49,137 nt of DNA from Pseudomonadota bacterium (GTDB lineage Bacteria; Pseudomonadota; Gammaproteobacteria; Steroidobacterales; Steroidobacteraceae): positions 1 through 49,137 of the forward strand of contig JANXUT010000007.1 of NCBI GenBank assembly GCA_025356075.1, read 5' to 3'. The notes below the pieces were generated by a model. The model worked only from the letters and a program-made list of their open reading frames with translations, searched no databases and was not told the origin of the DNA. Within the stretch, counting starts at the first letter, position 1. Every line of letters begins with the position of its first letter. The position numbers and the translations under genes were made by a program. This document shows positions 1-8,227 of this stretch, piece by piece.

Positions 1-1
1 G

Positions 2-70
2 GACGAGGTGAGCGCGGCGACGGAACGGATCCGCACGCGCACCTGGACGCGCATCAAGACCGCGCACTGA
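2..70 (+). CDS. C-terminal tail of a gene cut by the window edge
   Basis: Reading frame 2 is open from the window edge to a TGA at 68-70 and encodes about 22 residues rich in Arg and Thr (ending RIKTAH). Nothing here identifies a family. It is listed because GC-rich codon use continues to a clean stop and the next convincing coding sequence lies on the other strand. It may also be chance. Confidence 0.25.
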   Translation, partial: DEVSAATERIRTRTWTRIKTAH

Positions 71-268
71 GCCGCGGCACCGGCGTGCAGAACGCCGCGA
101 CGGCGTGTTCACGCAAACCGAGTGCTTCGTCCGCGAAGGTGACGCACAGGGACTCGATGAACGCGGTGTCGAGCATATCGCCGCGGCTGACGATGCGGCG
201 AAGGCCCGCGAGCCTGTGGAACGGGCGCTCGATCTCAGTTCCGCTGCCGCGGATCGCGCCCTAACTGA
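71..268. other. non-coding or decayed stretch
   Basis: Between the edge fragment and the transposase remnant I see no start codon with a ribosome site leading to a recognisable protein. The open frames here on both strands give low-complexity Ala/Arg/Ser translations. This fits decayed DNA at the border of the methylamine cluster. Confidence 0.4.
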
Positions 269-568
269 TTTTAAACGCTTGGCACGCGTCGAGAGCGGCA
301 GAACGACCCGAGTGCCACCAAGATACTCCGCGAGAGAGCCAGTGCCGTCGGGATACGCTTTTGCGATAGTTCCGTCGAGGCGCACCGACTCGATCCTGAC
401 TCGGACGCGCCGCTGATGCCGCATGTCCTCGAACGACCGATCGAGAACGCCGCCCGACGCCCAGCGGTTGATAGCCAGGCAGATGGACTGCCAGTTGCCG
501 ACATTATGCAGCAGACGGACCCAGTTGCGGCCGTTTTGCCCGACACGCGGGTTCGCTGTGGACGAGCC
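269..568 (-). pseudogene. IS5-family transposase remnant
   Basis: One minus-strand frame through this stretch reads like the N-terminal and early catalytic part of an IS5-type transposase: RNWVRLLHNVGNWQSI, then NRWASGGVLDRSFEDM, then LDGTIAKAYPDGTG. The last block resembles the family's LDSTIVKxHPDGTGA region, which carries the first Asp of the DDE triad. No initiating Met in a sensible place is visible. The frame loses resemblance after about 270, and the second Asp and Glu of the triad are absent. It is therefore a truncated, non-functional relic. It lies just downstream of the methylamine operon and may mark an old insertion or transfer boundary. The family call rests on remembered motifs and was not searched. 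Confidence 0.45.
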
Positions 569-608
569 CCGACAGAGCCCGCCCGAATTGCTAAAGCGAT
601 TGCGCTAC

Positions 609-648
609 GCCCGACTGTCGGGCCTGGTCGAGCAGGCGGCTACCGCCT
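609..648 (-). terminator. tandem hairpins after the methylamine operon
   Basis: Two perfect 6-bp inverted repeats lie just past the last stop codon (653) of the minus-strand operon: AGGCGG/CCGCCT around a 3-base loop (634-648) and GCCCGA/TCGGGC around a 3-base loop (609-623). Neither is followed by a T run, so intrinsic termination is only a possibility. They could instead stabilise the 3' end of the transcript. Confidence 0.3.
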
Positions 649-652
649 CCGA

Positions 653-1786
653 TCAGCCAATTGCAGTGCGCTTCTTCTTCTCAGAATCGTCGAACGGGAG
701 TGTGTGGGCGACGGCGGGCCCGCGCACGTTCTTGCCCCTCACTTCCACTTTCGTGCCGTGGCTCGCGATCCCGACGTCGAGCCGCGCGATAGCCATCGAT
801 TTCCTGGTCAGCGATGAATACATGCCGAAGGTGATCACGCCGACCTTCCTGCCACCCACAAAGACTTCATCTCCAAGATCAGTGGCCACCGCACCGTCAA
901 CGAGCAGTCCGAAGATCTTGAACCGCTCACGGCCCTTGAGGCGAGCGTGCGCATCACCGCCGCGATAATCGACCTTGCCCGGACTCACAGTGAAATCAAG
1001 TCCAAGCTCCCAGAGCGAGTCACCGGGAGGATCCTTCTCGAACGGATACATTTGCGACATGTCATACGGAAAAAATAGCAGCGAGCTTTCCACTCGCAGC
1101 CAGTCAAGCGTCGAGAAGCACGTCGGAACTATGCCCATCGACTTGCCTTCCGCGACGATCGTGTCCCAGATGATCGGCGCATCTTCACCCTTGCAGAAGA
1201 GCTCGTAGCCACGCTCACCCGTGTAACCAGTTCTCGAGATCAGCACCGGCCGCCCGAACAGTGTCGCCGGCATGTGGTGGAAGTACTTAAGGTCGCGGAT
1301 GCCAGGAACGTGCTTGGCAAGAAAGTCGACCGCCACCGGCCCCTGCAACGACAAATCGTGCAGATCATCGTCGAAGAGGAGAGCCGCATTGCGTCCGACG
1401 ACCAGTGGCGCGAGCGTCTCGTGGCCCGCGCCGCTGCCGTGCACGACCATCCAGGCGTTGGGCCCGGTCCGATACAGCACACAGTCCTCGATGAAATGGC
1501 CGGCCTCGTTGAGCATCGTTGCGTAGACGGACTTGCCGGGATAGACCTTGCCGACGTCACGGCTGGTCGCATACTGAAGGATCGCCGCGGCGTGCGGTCC
1601 GACCAGATGCAGCTTCTTGAGACCTGACGCGTCCATCAAGCCCGCCTTCGTGCGGATAGCCGCGTGGTCGCCGGCGATGTCTTTGTCGTACGTCCAGGCC
1701 GTACCCATCCCGTTCCAGTCTTCAAGCTTCGAACCGAGTGCCCGGTGCCGGTCCGCCAGAACCGTCGTGCGCCAGCTGAGTGCCAT
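653..1786 (-). CDS. GcvT-like tetrahydrofolate-binding subunit of dimethylamine N-demethylase
   Basis: A 377-residue aminomethyltransferase-fold (T-protein) enzyme. It keeps the folate-domain signature RTGYTGERGYE (185-195) and an acidic pair in GHFIED (97-102), near the place of the T-protein catalytic Asp. In the known haem-dependent oxidative N-demethylase (HODM/Dmm) a subunit of this type binds tetrahydrofolate and takes up the released formaldehyde. That role is inferred here from its position as the last gene after the haem, reductase and zinc-ribbon subunits. The ATG at 1786 follows a strong GGGGAG site. Family length is about 370, so it is complete. The rest of a glycine cleavage system is absent nearby, which argues against GcvT proper. 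A DmdA-like or sarcosine-demethylating T-protein is the alternative. Confidence 0.8.
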   Translation of the reverse strand: MALSWRTTVLADRHRALGSKLEDWNGMGTAWTYDKDIAGDHAAIRTKAGLMDASGLKKLHLVGPHAAAILQYATSRDVGKVYPGKSVYATMLNEAGHFIEDCVLYRTGPNAWMVVHGSGAGHETLAPLVVGRNAALLFDDDLHDLSLQGPVAVDFLAKHVPGIRDLKYFHHMPATLFGRPVLISRTGYTGERGYELFCKGEDAPIIWDTIVAEGKSMGIVPTCFSTLDWLRVESSLLFFPYDMSQMYPFEKDPPGDSLWELGLDFTVSPGKVDYRGGDAHARLKGRERFKIFGLLVDGAVATDLGDEVFVGGRKVGVITFGMYSSLTRKSMAIARLDVGIASHGTKVEVRGKNVRGPAVAHTLPFDDSEKKKRTAIG

Positions 1787-1872
1787 TCTGTCTCTCCCCT
1801 ATATGCGCGCGCCGCGGCACGCCGTTTGCAGTTTAGCCATCGTCGTAGACCTCGCCCGTGGACTGCATGAGC

Positions 1873-2916
1873 TCAATCGGGCCCCGCTCCGGGTGAAGTC
1901 GGTGCGCCATCGTCGAACGGAGCTAGCCAGTCAACGACGGTATCCCGATACCGCGTCAGTCCCTTGTAGTCCACGAGCGCCGGGTCAAGATTCTTCAGCA
2001 CCCGGTGAACACGTCGCGCCCACTTGGGAACGCTTGCGAGCTCACGCATGCTAATCAGGTAGCACCGGATGCTGAATACGATGCCGTTGCTGCGCGGCAG
2101 CCGCCAAAGGCCTTGCAATTCGACGCGCAGATGCGCATCGTCCGCAACGCTTTCCGGAGTCACGGACGCACGGTCCTTGCCCCAGCGGTAGTAGAACTCC
2201 GGCGAGGTATCAAGTCGCGGGTGAATCGTCATCGTCCAATTGAGGCGCCTGACCGGCTCGTTGAGCCGCAGATTGAGCAGAAACTTGAGCGCACGGGTAA
2301 ATACGCTCAGCTCGTGCGCCAGCGGGACCGGACCATGCCATTCCTTGAATGTCATGCCGATATCGAAATCGAGCGACCAGTCCGCCGGCGTGGTGACCAT
2401 GCCGGCTTCCGCGAACAGGTCGCCTTCGCGCTGATCCATGACGACCCAGTCACCCTGCACTTGCCGGGTGATGTAGTCGAGCGGCTCGCGCGGCAGTGTG
2501 GCTGCATCCCCGAACGTGAATTCGGTGTGGATGCCGAGCGGACGATTGGTCCACGCCCAGCGGTTGCCCGTCTTGGTCAGCGAGAACAGCTCCGGGTAAT
2601 CCCGCGACATCGACTCCATGATCAACTCGAGCACATCCCACTGAGCGCTCATCATGTGTGGCAGCGCCTGGTAGCGCAGCGGGTCCTCGAGAAGTACGAT
2701 TTCGCGATCCTTGCACTCGGCGATGTAGTGCTCATCGACGTCGATCGCGAACTCGGTCACTGAGCCTTTCGGCCCAGGTGTGTGCGGTTCAATGTTCACG
2801 GAGTACATGTACTCGTCGTCAACGAACGGCAATGGAAATCGACGAATCGCCTTGGGACTATTGCGAAACGTGAAGTCGTCTCGAAACGTCTCGTTTGCCT
2901 TGAATACGACACTCAT
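1873..2916 (-). CDS. haem-dependent oxidative N-demethylase catalytic subunit (DUF3445)
   Basis: A 347-residue protein of the DUF3445 / haem-dependent oxidative N-demethylase family, recognised from blocks such as LPFVDDEYMYSVNIEP near the start, DWVVMDQREGDLFAEAG in the middle and a Leu/Arg-rich C-terminal half. In this family a PAS-like domain carries haem b and oxidises dimethylamine to methylamine plus formaldehyde, using O2 and electrons from a flavin/2Fe-2S reductase. I cannot assign the haem ligand by position. The ATG at 2916 is chosen because AAGGAG lies 6 bases upstream. A longer open frame to 3237 overlaps the upstream reductase gene and has out-of-frame composition. Spacing to the reductase gene is 17 bases. 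In context it removes the second methyl group of TMA. Confidence 0.85.
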   Translation of the reverse strand: MSVVFKANETFRDDFTFRNSPKAIRRFPLPFVDDEYMYSVNIEPHTPGPKGSVTEFAIDVDEHYIAECKDREIVLLEDPLRYQALPHMMSAQWDVLELIMESMSRDYPELFSLTKTGNRWAWTNRPLGIHTEFTFGDAATLPREPLDYITRQVQGDWVVMDQREGDLFAEAGMVTTPADWSLDFDIGMTFKEWHGPVPLAHELSVFTRALKFLLNLRLNEPVRRLNWTMTIHPRLDTSPEFYYRWGKDRASVTPESVADDAHLRVELQGLWRLPRSNGIVFSIRCYLISMRELASVPKWARRVHRVLKNLDPALVDYKGLTRYRDTVVDWLAPFDDGAPTSPGAGPD

Positions 2917-2933
2917 TGCAGCTCCTTGCAGCG

Positions 2934-3896
2934 CTACAGATCGAGGACCAGCTTCGTGCATTGCGCGCGCGAGACGCACGGCATGATCGCGCGTCCGGAC
3001 TCCTTCTCCTCCGAGGACAGAAAGTGGTCGTTGTGCACAAGTACGCCATCGACTTCCAGGACTTTCGTACGACACTCGCCGCACACTCCGCCGCGGCACA
3101 GGTACGGCGCGTCGACGCCGGCGGCCTCGATGGCCTCGAGCAGGCTCTGGTCGGGCGGCACGCGCACGCTTACCCCTGACTTCGCCAGGAAGACATCGAA
3201 CGCGTCGCCGACCGGCGGTGCGCTGAACTGTTCCCAATGGATGTGGCTGCCTGACCAGCCGGCGATGCGCGCCGTGCCAACGACCTTTTCGATCATGCCG
3301 GCCGGCCCGCAGACATAGACGTGCGTACCGAGCGGTTGATTGCCGAGCAGCCCCTCGACATCGATGAAGTCGTTCGCGCTGTCGTGGTAGATCCTGATGC
3401 GCGCGCCGTGGCGCTCGAGCAGTCGATCGCGGAACGCCGAATGCTCCGGCCCCCGCACCGAATAGTGCAGCTCGTAGGGCACCGAGCCGGCGCGCAGGTC
3501 TTCCATCTGTGCCATGAACGGCGTGATACCGATTCCACCCGCGATCAGGATGTGCTTGCGCGCCAGCTTGTCAAGGTTGAATAGATTCACCGGATGCGTG
3601 ATCTCGAGCTCACTGCCGATCCGGACGTGATCGTGCATGAACATTGACCCGCCGCGCGACACCTCCATGCGCCGTACGCCGATCTGATAGGAGTCGAGGA
3701 GGTTGGGCGGACTCAGGAGCGAATACGGATTGCGATGGACCCGCGTTGCGCCGCGCATTACGACGATGATGTGCGACCCGCCCGAAAACGCAGGCAGAAA
3801 CCCGCCCGCGGCGGGGCTGAGCGCGAATCGCTTGATCAATGGAGTGAGCGGCTCGATTGCGCTCACGCGGACGAGGATCGTGTTGGCATGGCTCAT
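2934..3896 (-). CDS. flavin and 2Fe-2S reductase subunit of dimethylamine N-demethylase
   Basis: A 320-residue phthalate-dioxygenase-reductase/VanB-type protein. In order: flavin-binding RNPYS (55-59), nucleotide-binding GGIGITPF (120-127) and CGPAGM (196-201), then a C-terminal plant-type ferredoxin domain with Cys267, Cys272, Cys275 and Cys307 (CRGGVCGEC plus a distal Cys). It should pass electrons from NAD(P)H through FMN and the 2Fe-2S cluster to the haem subunit encoded directly downstream. The ATG at 3896 overlaps the stop of the preceding zinc-ribbon gene by 4 bases (ATGA), indicating translational coupling. The longer frame to 4013 is ignored for that reason. Vanillate O-demethylase reductases look similar, but no Rieske oxygenase gene is present, so the Dmm assignment is preferred. 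Confidence 0.85.
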   Translation of the reverse strand: MSHANTILVRVSAIEPLTPLIKRFALSPAAGGFLPAFSGGSHIIVVMRGATRVHRNPYSLLSPPNLLDSYQIGVRRMEVSRGGSMFMHDHVRIGSELEITHPVNLFNLDKLARKHILIAGGIGITPFMAQMEDLRAGSVPYELHYSVRGPEHSAFRDRLLERHGARIRIYHDSANDFIDVEGLLGNQPLGTHVYVCGPAGMIEKVVGTARIAGWSGSHIHWEQFSAPPVGDAFDVFLAKSGVSVRVPPDQSLLEAIEAAGVDAPYLCRGGVCGECRTKVLEVDGVLVHNDHFLSSEEKESGRAIMPCVSRAQCTKLVLDL

Positions 3897-4507
3897 ACGA
3901 ACACATCCTTGACGGCCGGGCGCTCGCCGGGCATCTCGGCGTCGACCATCACACCCATGTAGGCGGCCAGCCGACGGGAATAGTGGTCGCGCACGACGAG
4001 CCAGCGCCGGCATCCGCTACATTCGACGATGTTGGTTGTCACCGATTCAGTCGCGGCCCGGCAATGGATGCAGTGCACGCGACGCGCACGGGATCCACAC
4101 TCCTCCGCTCGAATCTCGTCGCGGTTCAAGTTGAACTCGTTTGCGATCCGCATCACCAGTCCCATGAACGCCTCGGGACCCGCCACGTACAATCGAGTGC
4201 CCATCCGGGAGGTCTCAAGCAGAGTCCGGAAGTCCTCGAGCAACGCCGGGATGTTCTCGAAGACGCGAACGTGGGCAACGTCGGCCTCCCGAACGGTCGC
4301 CATCGCATTGGGAGCCGCCGACAGGTCGGTGGCATACAACATGCGCCGGGACGCACGGCTGCTGCCGCCGGACGCGCGCAATTCATCGACGAGCCGCAGC
4401 AGCTGCTCCGCGCCAACACCGTGGCCAACCAGCACGTGGTACCGACCTCCGACGTCGGCTGCCAGCGGCGCGTAGACCGGTTTGCTCTTAATTCCTGTGA
4501 TCAGCAT
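3893..4507 (-). CDS. dmmA: DmmA-like subunit of dimethylamine monooxygenase
   Basis: A 204-residue protein with a Rossmann-like N-terminal part (LYVAGPEAFMG near 106-116 resembles the CGPxxM loop of ferredoxin reductases) and a C-terminal four-cysteine knuckle: Cys146-x2-Cys149 and Cys163-x2-Cys166, spaced like a zinc ribbon or rubredoxin. This matches the small DmmA-type subunit found with DUF3445 demethylases. Its exact role is not established from sequence; electron transfer or subunit assembly are both plausible. It is the first gene of the four-gene demethylase block and overlaps the reductase gene by 4 bases. Subunit lettering differs between published systems, so treat the symbol as a family label. 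Confidence 0.7.
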   Translation of the reverse strand: MLITGIKSKPVYAPLAADVGGRYHVLVGHGVGAEQLLRLVDELRASGGSSRASRRMLYATDLSAAPNAMATVREADVAHVRVFENIPALLEDFRTLLETSRMGTRLYVAGPEAFMGLVMRIANEFNLNRDEIRAEECGSRARRVHCIHCRAATESVTTNIVECSGCRRWLVVRDHYSRRLAAYMGVMVDAEMPGERPAVKDVFV

Positions 4508-4556
4508 GTGCCACTCCCCGAAGGACTTGCCAGGGCAGCCCTTTCCCTAGTCCCGG

Positions 4557-6260
4557 TCAATAGACGGCGAGCCGGTGCGTAACGTACACGATCGCACATC
4601 CGAGCACGAGCACGGCGTAGGGCCGGATGCCAGCGCGGCGCACCGCCTTGCCGCCCTCGCCCAGTTCCAGATCCTCGATCATCGCCGGCGGAAACGAACC
4701 GCGGTCCTGAATGTAGTGCCGCCACACGAACACGGGGACGATGAGGCAGGCGAATGCCAGACCCGTCAGCAAAGTGCCCTTGCCGTAGCTGTCGGCGCCA
4801 AATCCCATGAATGCCAGGTTCACGAAGGAGAGCGCCGCGCCGGCCGCGATGATCCAGGTCGGAGCGCGCCAAGGACGCAGCTGGTTCGGCCGGTCAAGGC
4901 GATGAATCCAACCCGAGTTTAAGTTGAGGAAATTAAAGATAAGGTACCCGACGTTCGAGGCGCCGAGTACGAAGACGTAGTCGGACATCAGCAGAAGCAG
5001 TAGGTTGAAGCCGAAATTGGTCAGCATCGCGTTCGTCGGCGCGCCGTGCGCGTTGAGCTTCGAGAGGTACCTCGGCAGCCAGCCATCGAGTGAGGACTGA
5101 TATAGCGTCCTCGACGACCCAGCCATCGAGGTCATGATTGAAAGGACGAGCGCAAGGATCAGCATGACGACGACGACAGCGCCACCGATCGTGCCGGCGT
5201 GGACCATCTGCGCCATGACTCGCGCGACGCCGATGTTGCTGTAGATATCGGGTGCCAGCATGCCGCTATACACCGCGGGCGTCAGCACCGCCCCGTGCGC
5301 ATCGAGAACCGCCGGAGTCACCAGCTGGCCGAGTCCGAGAAACCCCTGAAATGTGAACGGGACTAGCGTGTACACGACGACGCACAGGAGCCCGGAATAG
5401 AAGATTGCCTTGAACGTATCGGTCTTTGGATCCTTGAACTCGCCCGTGTAGCACACGGCTGTTTCGAAGCCGTAGGTGGACCAGGCGGCGAGGTACATGC
5501 CGCCGGCGATCAGCGTGATGCCGGCCAGATCGAACTTGCCGTCGACGACATTGCCGGCGGCATCGTGAGCCAGCGGCACCAACGGAAAAAATCGCTCGGC
5601 GAAATGCGCGTTGATGACATCACCTGTCAGCAACGGCACGAGTCCGATCAGCAGCAACGGAATCATCGCCGAAATGCCGATGATCTTCGTCATGTTGGCG
5701 GAACGTAGAATGCCGCCGTCCTGAATGAACTTGACCGCGAGCATCAGCGCCGCGCCAAGCACGAATGTCGCGTTGATTCGCAGTGTGAGGCCCGTTTTGA
5801 CGGCGCCCAGGTCCAGAAGCGTCAGCTGCCACGTATTAATCGCTGCATCCGGGCTAAATAGCCCGTTTAGAATGTAGCCAGCCGCAAGTCCGGAGCCTAT
5901 CGCCTGCACCGGAGACCACGCGAACCAGTTACACCAAACCGACACCGGCGCAATAATCTTGCTATAGCGCACCCAAGCAATCGCGCCGTACACCGACGTT
6001 CCACCGGACTTGTTCGGAAAGAGCCCCGCGATCTCAGCATAGGTAAACGACTGGATGAAGCCGAGCGCAATCGACGCCATCCAGATGACCCACGATACTT
6101 TTCCGACGGTGGCGGCGATAGCACCGATGCCAAAGAGAACGAGCGGCGGCACACCACTCGCGACCCAGAAAGCGCCGGTCCAATCGATGCCGCGCTCAAG
6201 CCCCGCGGGCGTCGCCTGCGCCGCTTCGGTCGAATCCACGCTACCCGAGGCTGTTGTCAC
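4557..6260 (-). CDS. APC-superfamily permease, candidate methylamine importer
   Basis: A roughly 567-residue polytopic membrane protein with about 12 hydrophobic segments and an APC-type N-terminus (WTGAFWVASGVPPLVLFGIGAI as first helix). The GTG at 6260 is chosen because AAGGGA lies 7 bases upstream and because longer in-frame starts (to 6656) run into etfA, which ends at 6398. APC permeases move amino acids and related amines by cation coupling. The gene sits between etfA and the dimethylamine demethylase genes in the same direction. The context therefore suggests uptake of TMA, dimethylamine or methylamine, or of an amino-acid-like precursor. The substrate cannot be read from the sequence. 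Confidence 0.75.
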   Translation of the reverse strand: MTTASGSVDSTEAAQATPAGLERGIDWTGAFWVASGVPPLVLFGIGAIAATVGKVSWVIWMASIALGFIQSFTYAEIAGLFPNKSGGTSVYGAIAWVRYSKIIAPVSVWCNWFAWSPVQAIGSGLAAGYILNGLFSPDAAINTWQLTLLDLGAVKTGLTLRINATFVLGAALMLAVKFIQDGGILRSANMTKIIGISAMIPLLLIGLVPLLTGDVINAHFAERFFPLVPLAHDAAGNVVDGKFDLAGITLIAGGMYLAAWSTYGFETAVCYTGEFKDPKTDTFKAIFYSGLLCVVVYTLVPFTFQGFLGLGQLVTPAVLDAHGAVLTPAVYSGMLAPDIYSNIGVARVMAQMVHAGTIGGAVVVVMLILALVLSIMTSMAGSSRTLYQSSLDGWLPRYLSKLNAHGAPTNAMLTNFGFNLLLLLMSDYVFVLGASNVGYLIFNFLNLNSGWIHRLDRPNQLRPWRAPTWIIAAGAALSFVNLAFMGFGADSYGKGTLLTGLAFACLIVPVFVWRHYIQDRGSFPPAMIEDLELGEGGKAVRRAGIRPYAVLVLGCAIVYVTHRLAVY

Positions 6261-6397
6261 CGCGATTTCCCTTTTTTTGAGCTCTTCACGTTCGCTCGAT
6301 ATCGATGCAGTCCGGCGCCGATCGTGCATTCCCGCCGCAGCGCTCTCGCACTGGCTCACGCCATCGCACGGTCCGGAGCAGTGCGGCTGCTGCAATT

Positions 6398-7357
6398 TCA
6401 GAAATGACTTCGGAGTTCCTCGGCAACCGCAAAAATGTCGCCAACAATTCCGTAGGTAGCAACATTGAAGATGGACGCTGCCGAATCCGAATTCACCGCT
6501 ACGATCGTGCTGACGTGCTTCATTCCGGCCAGATGCTGGATCGCTCCTGATACTCCCATCGCGACGTACAGCTTGCAGGCGCTCGCGGTCTTGCCGGACT
6601 GGCCTACCTGGCGGCTCTTCGGCAACCAGCCGGAGTCGGCGATCGGACGCGAGCACCCCAGCGTTGCGCCGACCGCGTCAGCGAGGTCCTTGAACTGGGC
6701 GACCTTCGCTTCCTCGCCGATACCGCGGCCGATCGACAAGATGAACTCGGCGGTGGTCATGTCGACGTCATCGCCCGCGGCGACCTCGATGTATTCGATG
6801 GGCCGAGCGCGTGCGCGAGGCGCGGCCATCTGAACGACCGTGACGGCAGGTGTCGACTCTCCCTCAGGCGCCTTGAACGCCCCCGACCGCACGGCCAGCA
6901 CGGCCACCGAACGACCGGGAAAGTCGACCTCGATGTTCACCTTCTGACCGTAGCCGCCGCGGGTGGCTACACACCCGCCCTCGTCGAAGCGGATCTGGAA
7001 CACGTCGGTCGCGAACCCAAAGCCGCCGGCCGCGGCGACCGCGCCGGCGTACCCGAATGAATCGACGCTGTGCGGGAGCAAGACGAGCCCCGGTGCACGG
7101 GATTCGATCAGCATCGCGATCGCCACGGCCATCGTATCGGGGTCCGGCTCGCCACCGGGGGTCGGGACCACCAGTATTTCGTCGACACCTGCGACTGCGA
7201 GCGACTTGACGAAATTAGCCGACCCCGAACCGACGATCGCAACCGCCAGCGGCCCGCCAGTCACGGCCTTCAGCGGCTGTGCCGCACCGATGAGTTCGAG
7301 TGACACAGGCCGCAGCTCGCCGCTGCGGTGCTCGGCAATAACGAGGATTCCGCTCAT
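6398..7357 (-). CDS. etfA: electron transfer flavoprotein alpha subunit
   Basis: A 319-residue ETF alpha chain. The C-terminal FAD domain is intact: CSRPIADSGWLPKSRQVGQ (about 235-253), then SGKTASACKLYVAMGVSGA and a closing block with NSDSAASIFNVATYGIVGD. The length is typical. The start overlaps the etfB stop by 4 bases (ATGA), so the pair is co-translated. ETF is the physiological electron acceptor of trimethylamine dehydrogenase, encoded two genes upstream. This ETF is thus most likely dedicated to that enzyme, and it should hand electrons to the neighbouring membrane Fe-S oxidoreductase. Confidence 0.93.
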   Translation of the reverse strand: MSGILVIAEHRSGELRPVSLELIGAAQPLKAVTGGPLAVAIVGSGSANFVKSLAVAGVDEILVVPTPGGEPDPDTMAVAIAMLIESRAPGLVLLPHSVDSFGYAGAVAAAGGFGFATDVFQIRFDEGGCVATRGGYGQKVNIEVDFPGRSVAVLAVRSGAFKAPEGESTPAVTVVQMAAPRARARPIEYIEVAAGDDVDMTTAEFILSIGRGIGEEAKVAQFKDLADAVGATLGCSRPIADSGWLPKSRQVGQSGKTASACKLYVAMGVSGAIQHLAGMKHVSTIVAVNSDSAASIFNVATYGIVGDIFAVAEELRSHF

Positions 7358-8175
7358 GCGCCAGCTCCCGTGAATTTCTTGATGATCGCCGCTAGTCGCG
7401 CCGCCTGCTCGGCCGGCGTGCCGTCGATCATCTGTGCCCGCCCCTTGGCCGACACGTACATGCGCCTCACCCGCGACAGCGACCCAGCCTCACCGGCGTC
7501 AGCCGACGACAGTCCGATGTCGCCGAGGCAGAGCGTCTCGATGGGTTTCGCCGCAGCCTGCTTGATGCTGCGCAGTGAGGCGTAGCGAGGGGCATTGATA
7601 CCTAGCTGGATCGTGAACACTGCCGGGCAGTCGACTTCCATAAGCTGGAGCACTCCGCCCTCGAGCTCGCGACGGACCTCGGCACGGGTCGCGCCCTGGA
7701 CATAGGCGAGCTGGTTAACGACGGCGGCGTGCGGCCAGTCGAGGAAGCCCGCGATCGCCGTCCCGGTCGAGGCGAACGAGTGGTCGGACGATTGGACGCC
7801 GGCAAATACCAGGTCGGCCTTCTCACGCCGGGCAACCGCCGCGACAATACGCGCAACGGCGATGGAATCGGACCCCGCGACCGCGTCCTCCCAGACGCGA
7901 ATCGCCCGGTCGGCACCCTTGGCGAGGCATTTGCGCAGTGCTTCGTCGGCCACTTCCGGCCCGACCGACACGGCTACCACTTCAACCTCCGCCCCGGCCT
8001 CCTTGATCTTGACTGCCTCCTCGAGCGAATACTCGTCCCACTCGTTCAGGTCCCTGACGAGAAAATCGGGTTCGACGTCCCTGCCGTCGGCCCGTATCTC
8101 AAAGTCTTCTTCGAGCGAAGAGACCTGTTTAACGGCAACCAGTATCTTCCATCGGCATCCCTTCACACTCCCCAT
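7354..8175 (-). CDS. etfB: electron transfer flavoprotein beta subunit
   Basis: A 273-residue ETF beta chain beginning MGSVKGCRWKILVAVKQV. It has the AMP-binding side typical of the family (LVFAGVQSSDHSFASTGTAIAGFLDWPHAA in the middle) and a C-terminal arm for contact with ETF alpha. The ATG at 8175 follows GAGGGG at 7 bases. An upstream alternative start at 8211 has no better site. It lies 52 bases after the Fe-S oxidoreductase gene and overlaps etfA by 4 bases. Electrons from Tmd enter the AMP/FAD heterodimer formed with EtfA. Confidence 0.92.
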   Translation of the reverse strand: MGSVKGCRWKILVAVKQVSSLEEDFEIRADGRDVEPDFLVRDLNEWDEYSLEEAVKIKEAGAEVEVVAVSVGPEVADEALRKCLAKGADRAIRVWEDAVAGSDSIAVARIVAAVARREKADLVFAGVQSSDHSFASTGTAIAGFLDWPHAAVVNQLAYVQGATRAEVRRELEGGVLQLMEVDCPAVFTIQLGINAPRYASLRSIKQAAAKPIETLCLGDIGLSSADAGEAGSLSRVRRMYVSAKGRAQMIDGTPAEQAARLAAIIKKFTGAGA

Positions 8176-8227
8176 GGCATTCCCCTCAAGGGCGCGCGCG
8201 CCGCCCACCACCGCACCTGAATTGCCG

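Noticed and set aside
653-1786. Glycine cleavage system T-protein
   Set aside because: No gcvH or gcvP in the window. Gene order beside DUF3445, reductase and DmmA-like genes points to the demethylase subunit.
1873-3237. Longer 454-residue form of the DUF3445 protein
   Set aside because: The extra 107 residues overlap the reductase gene and are Arg-rich. AAGGAG before the ATG at 2916 gives a normal family length.
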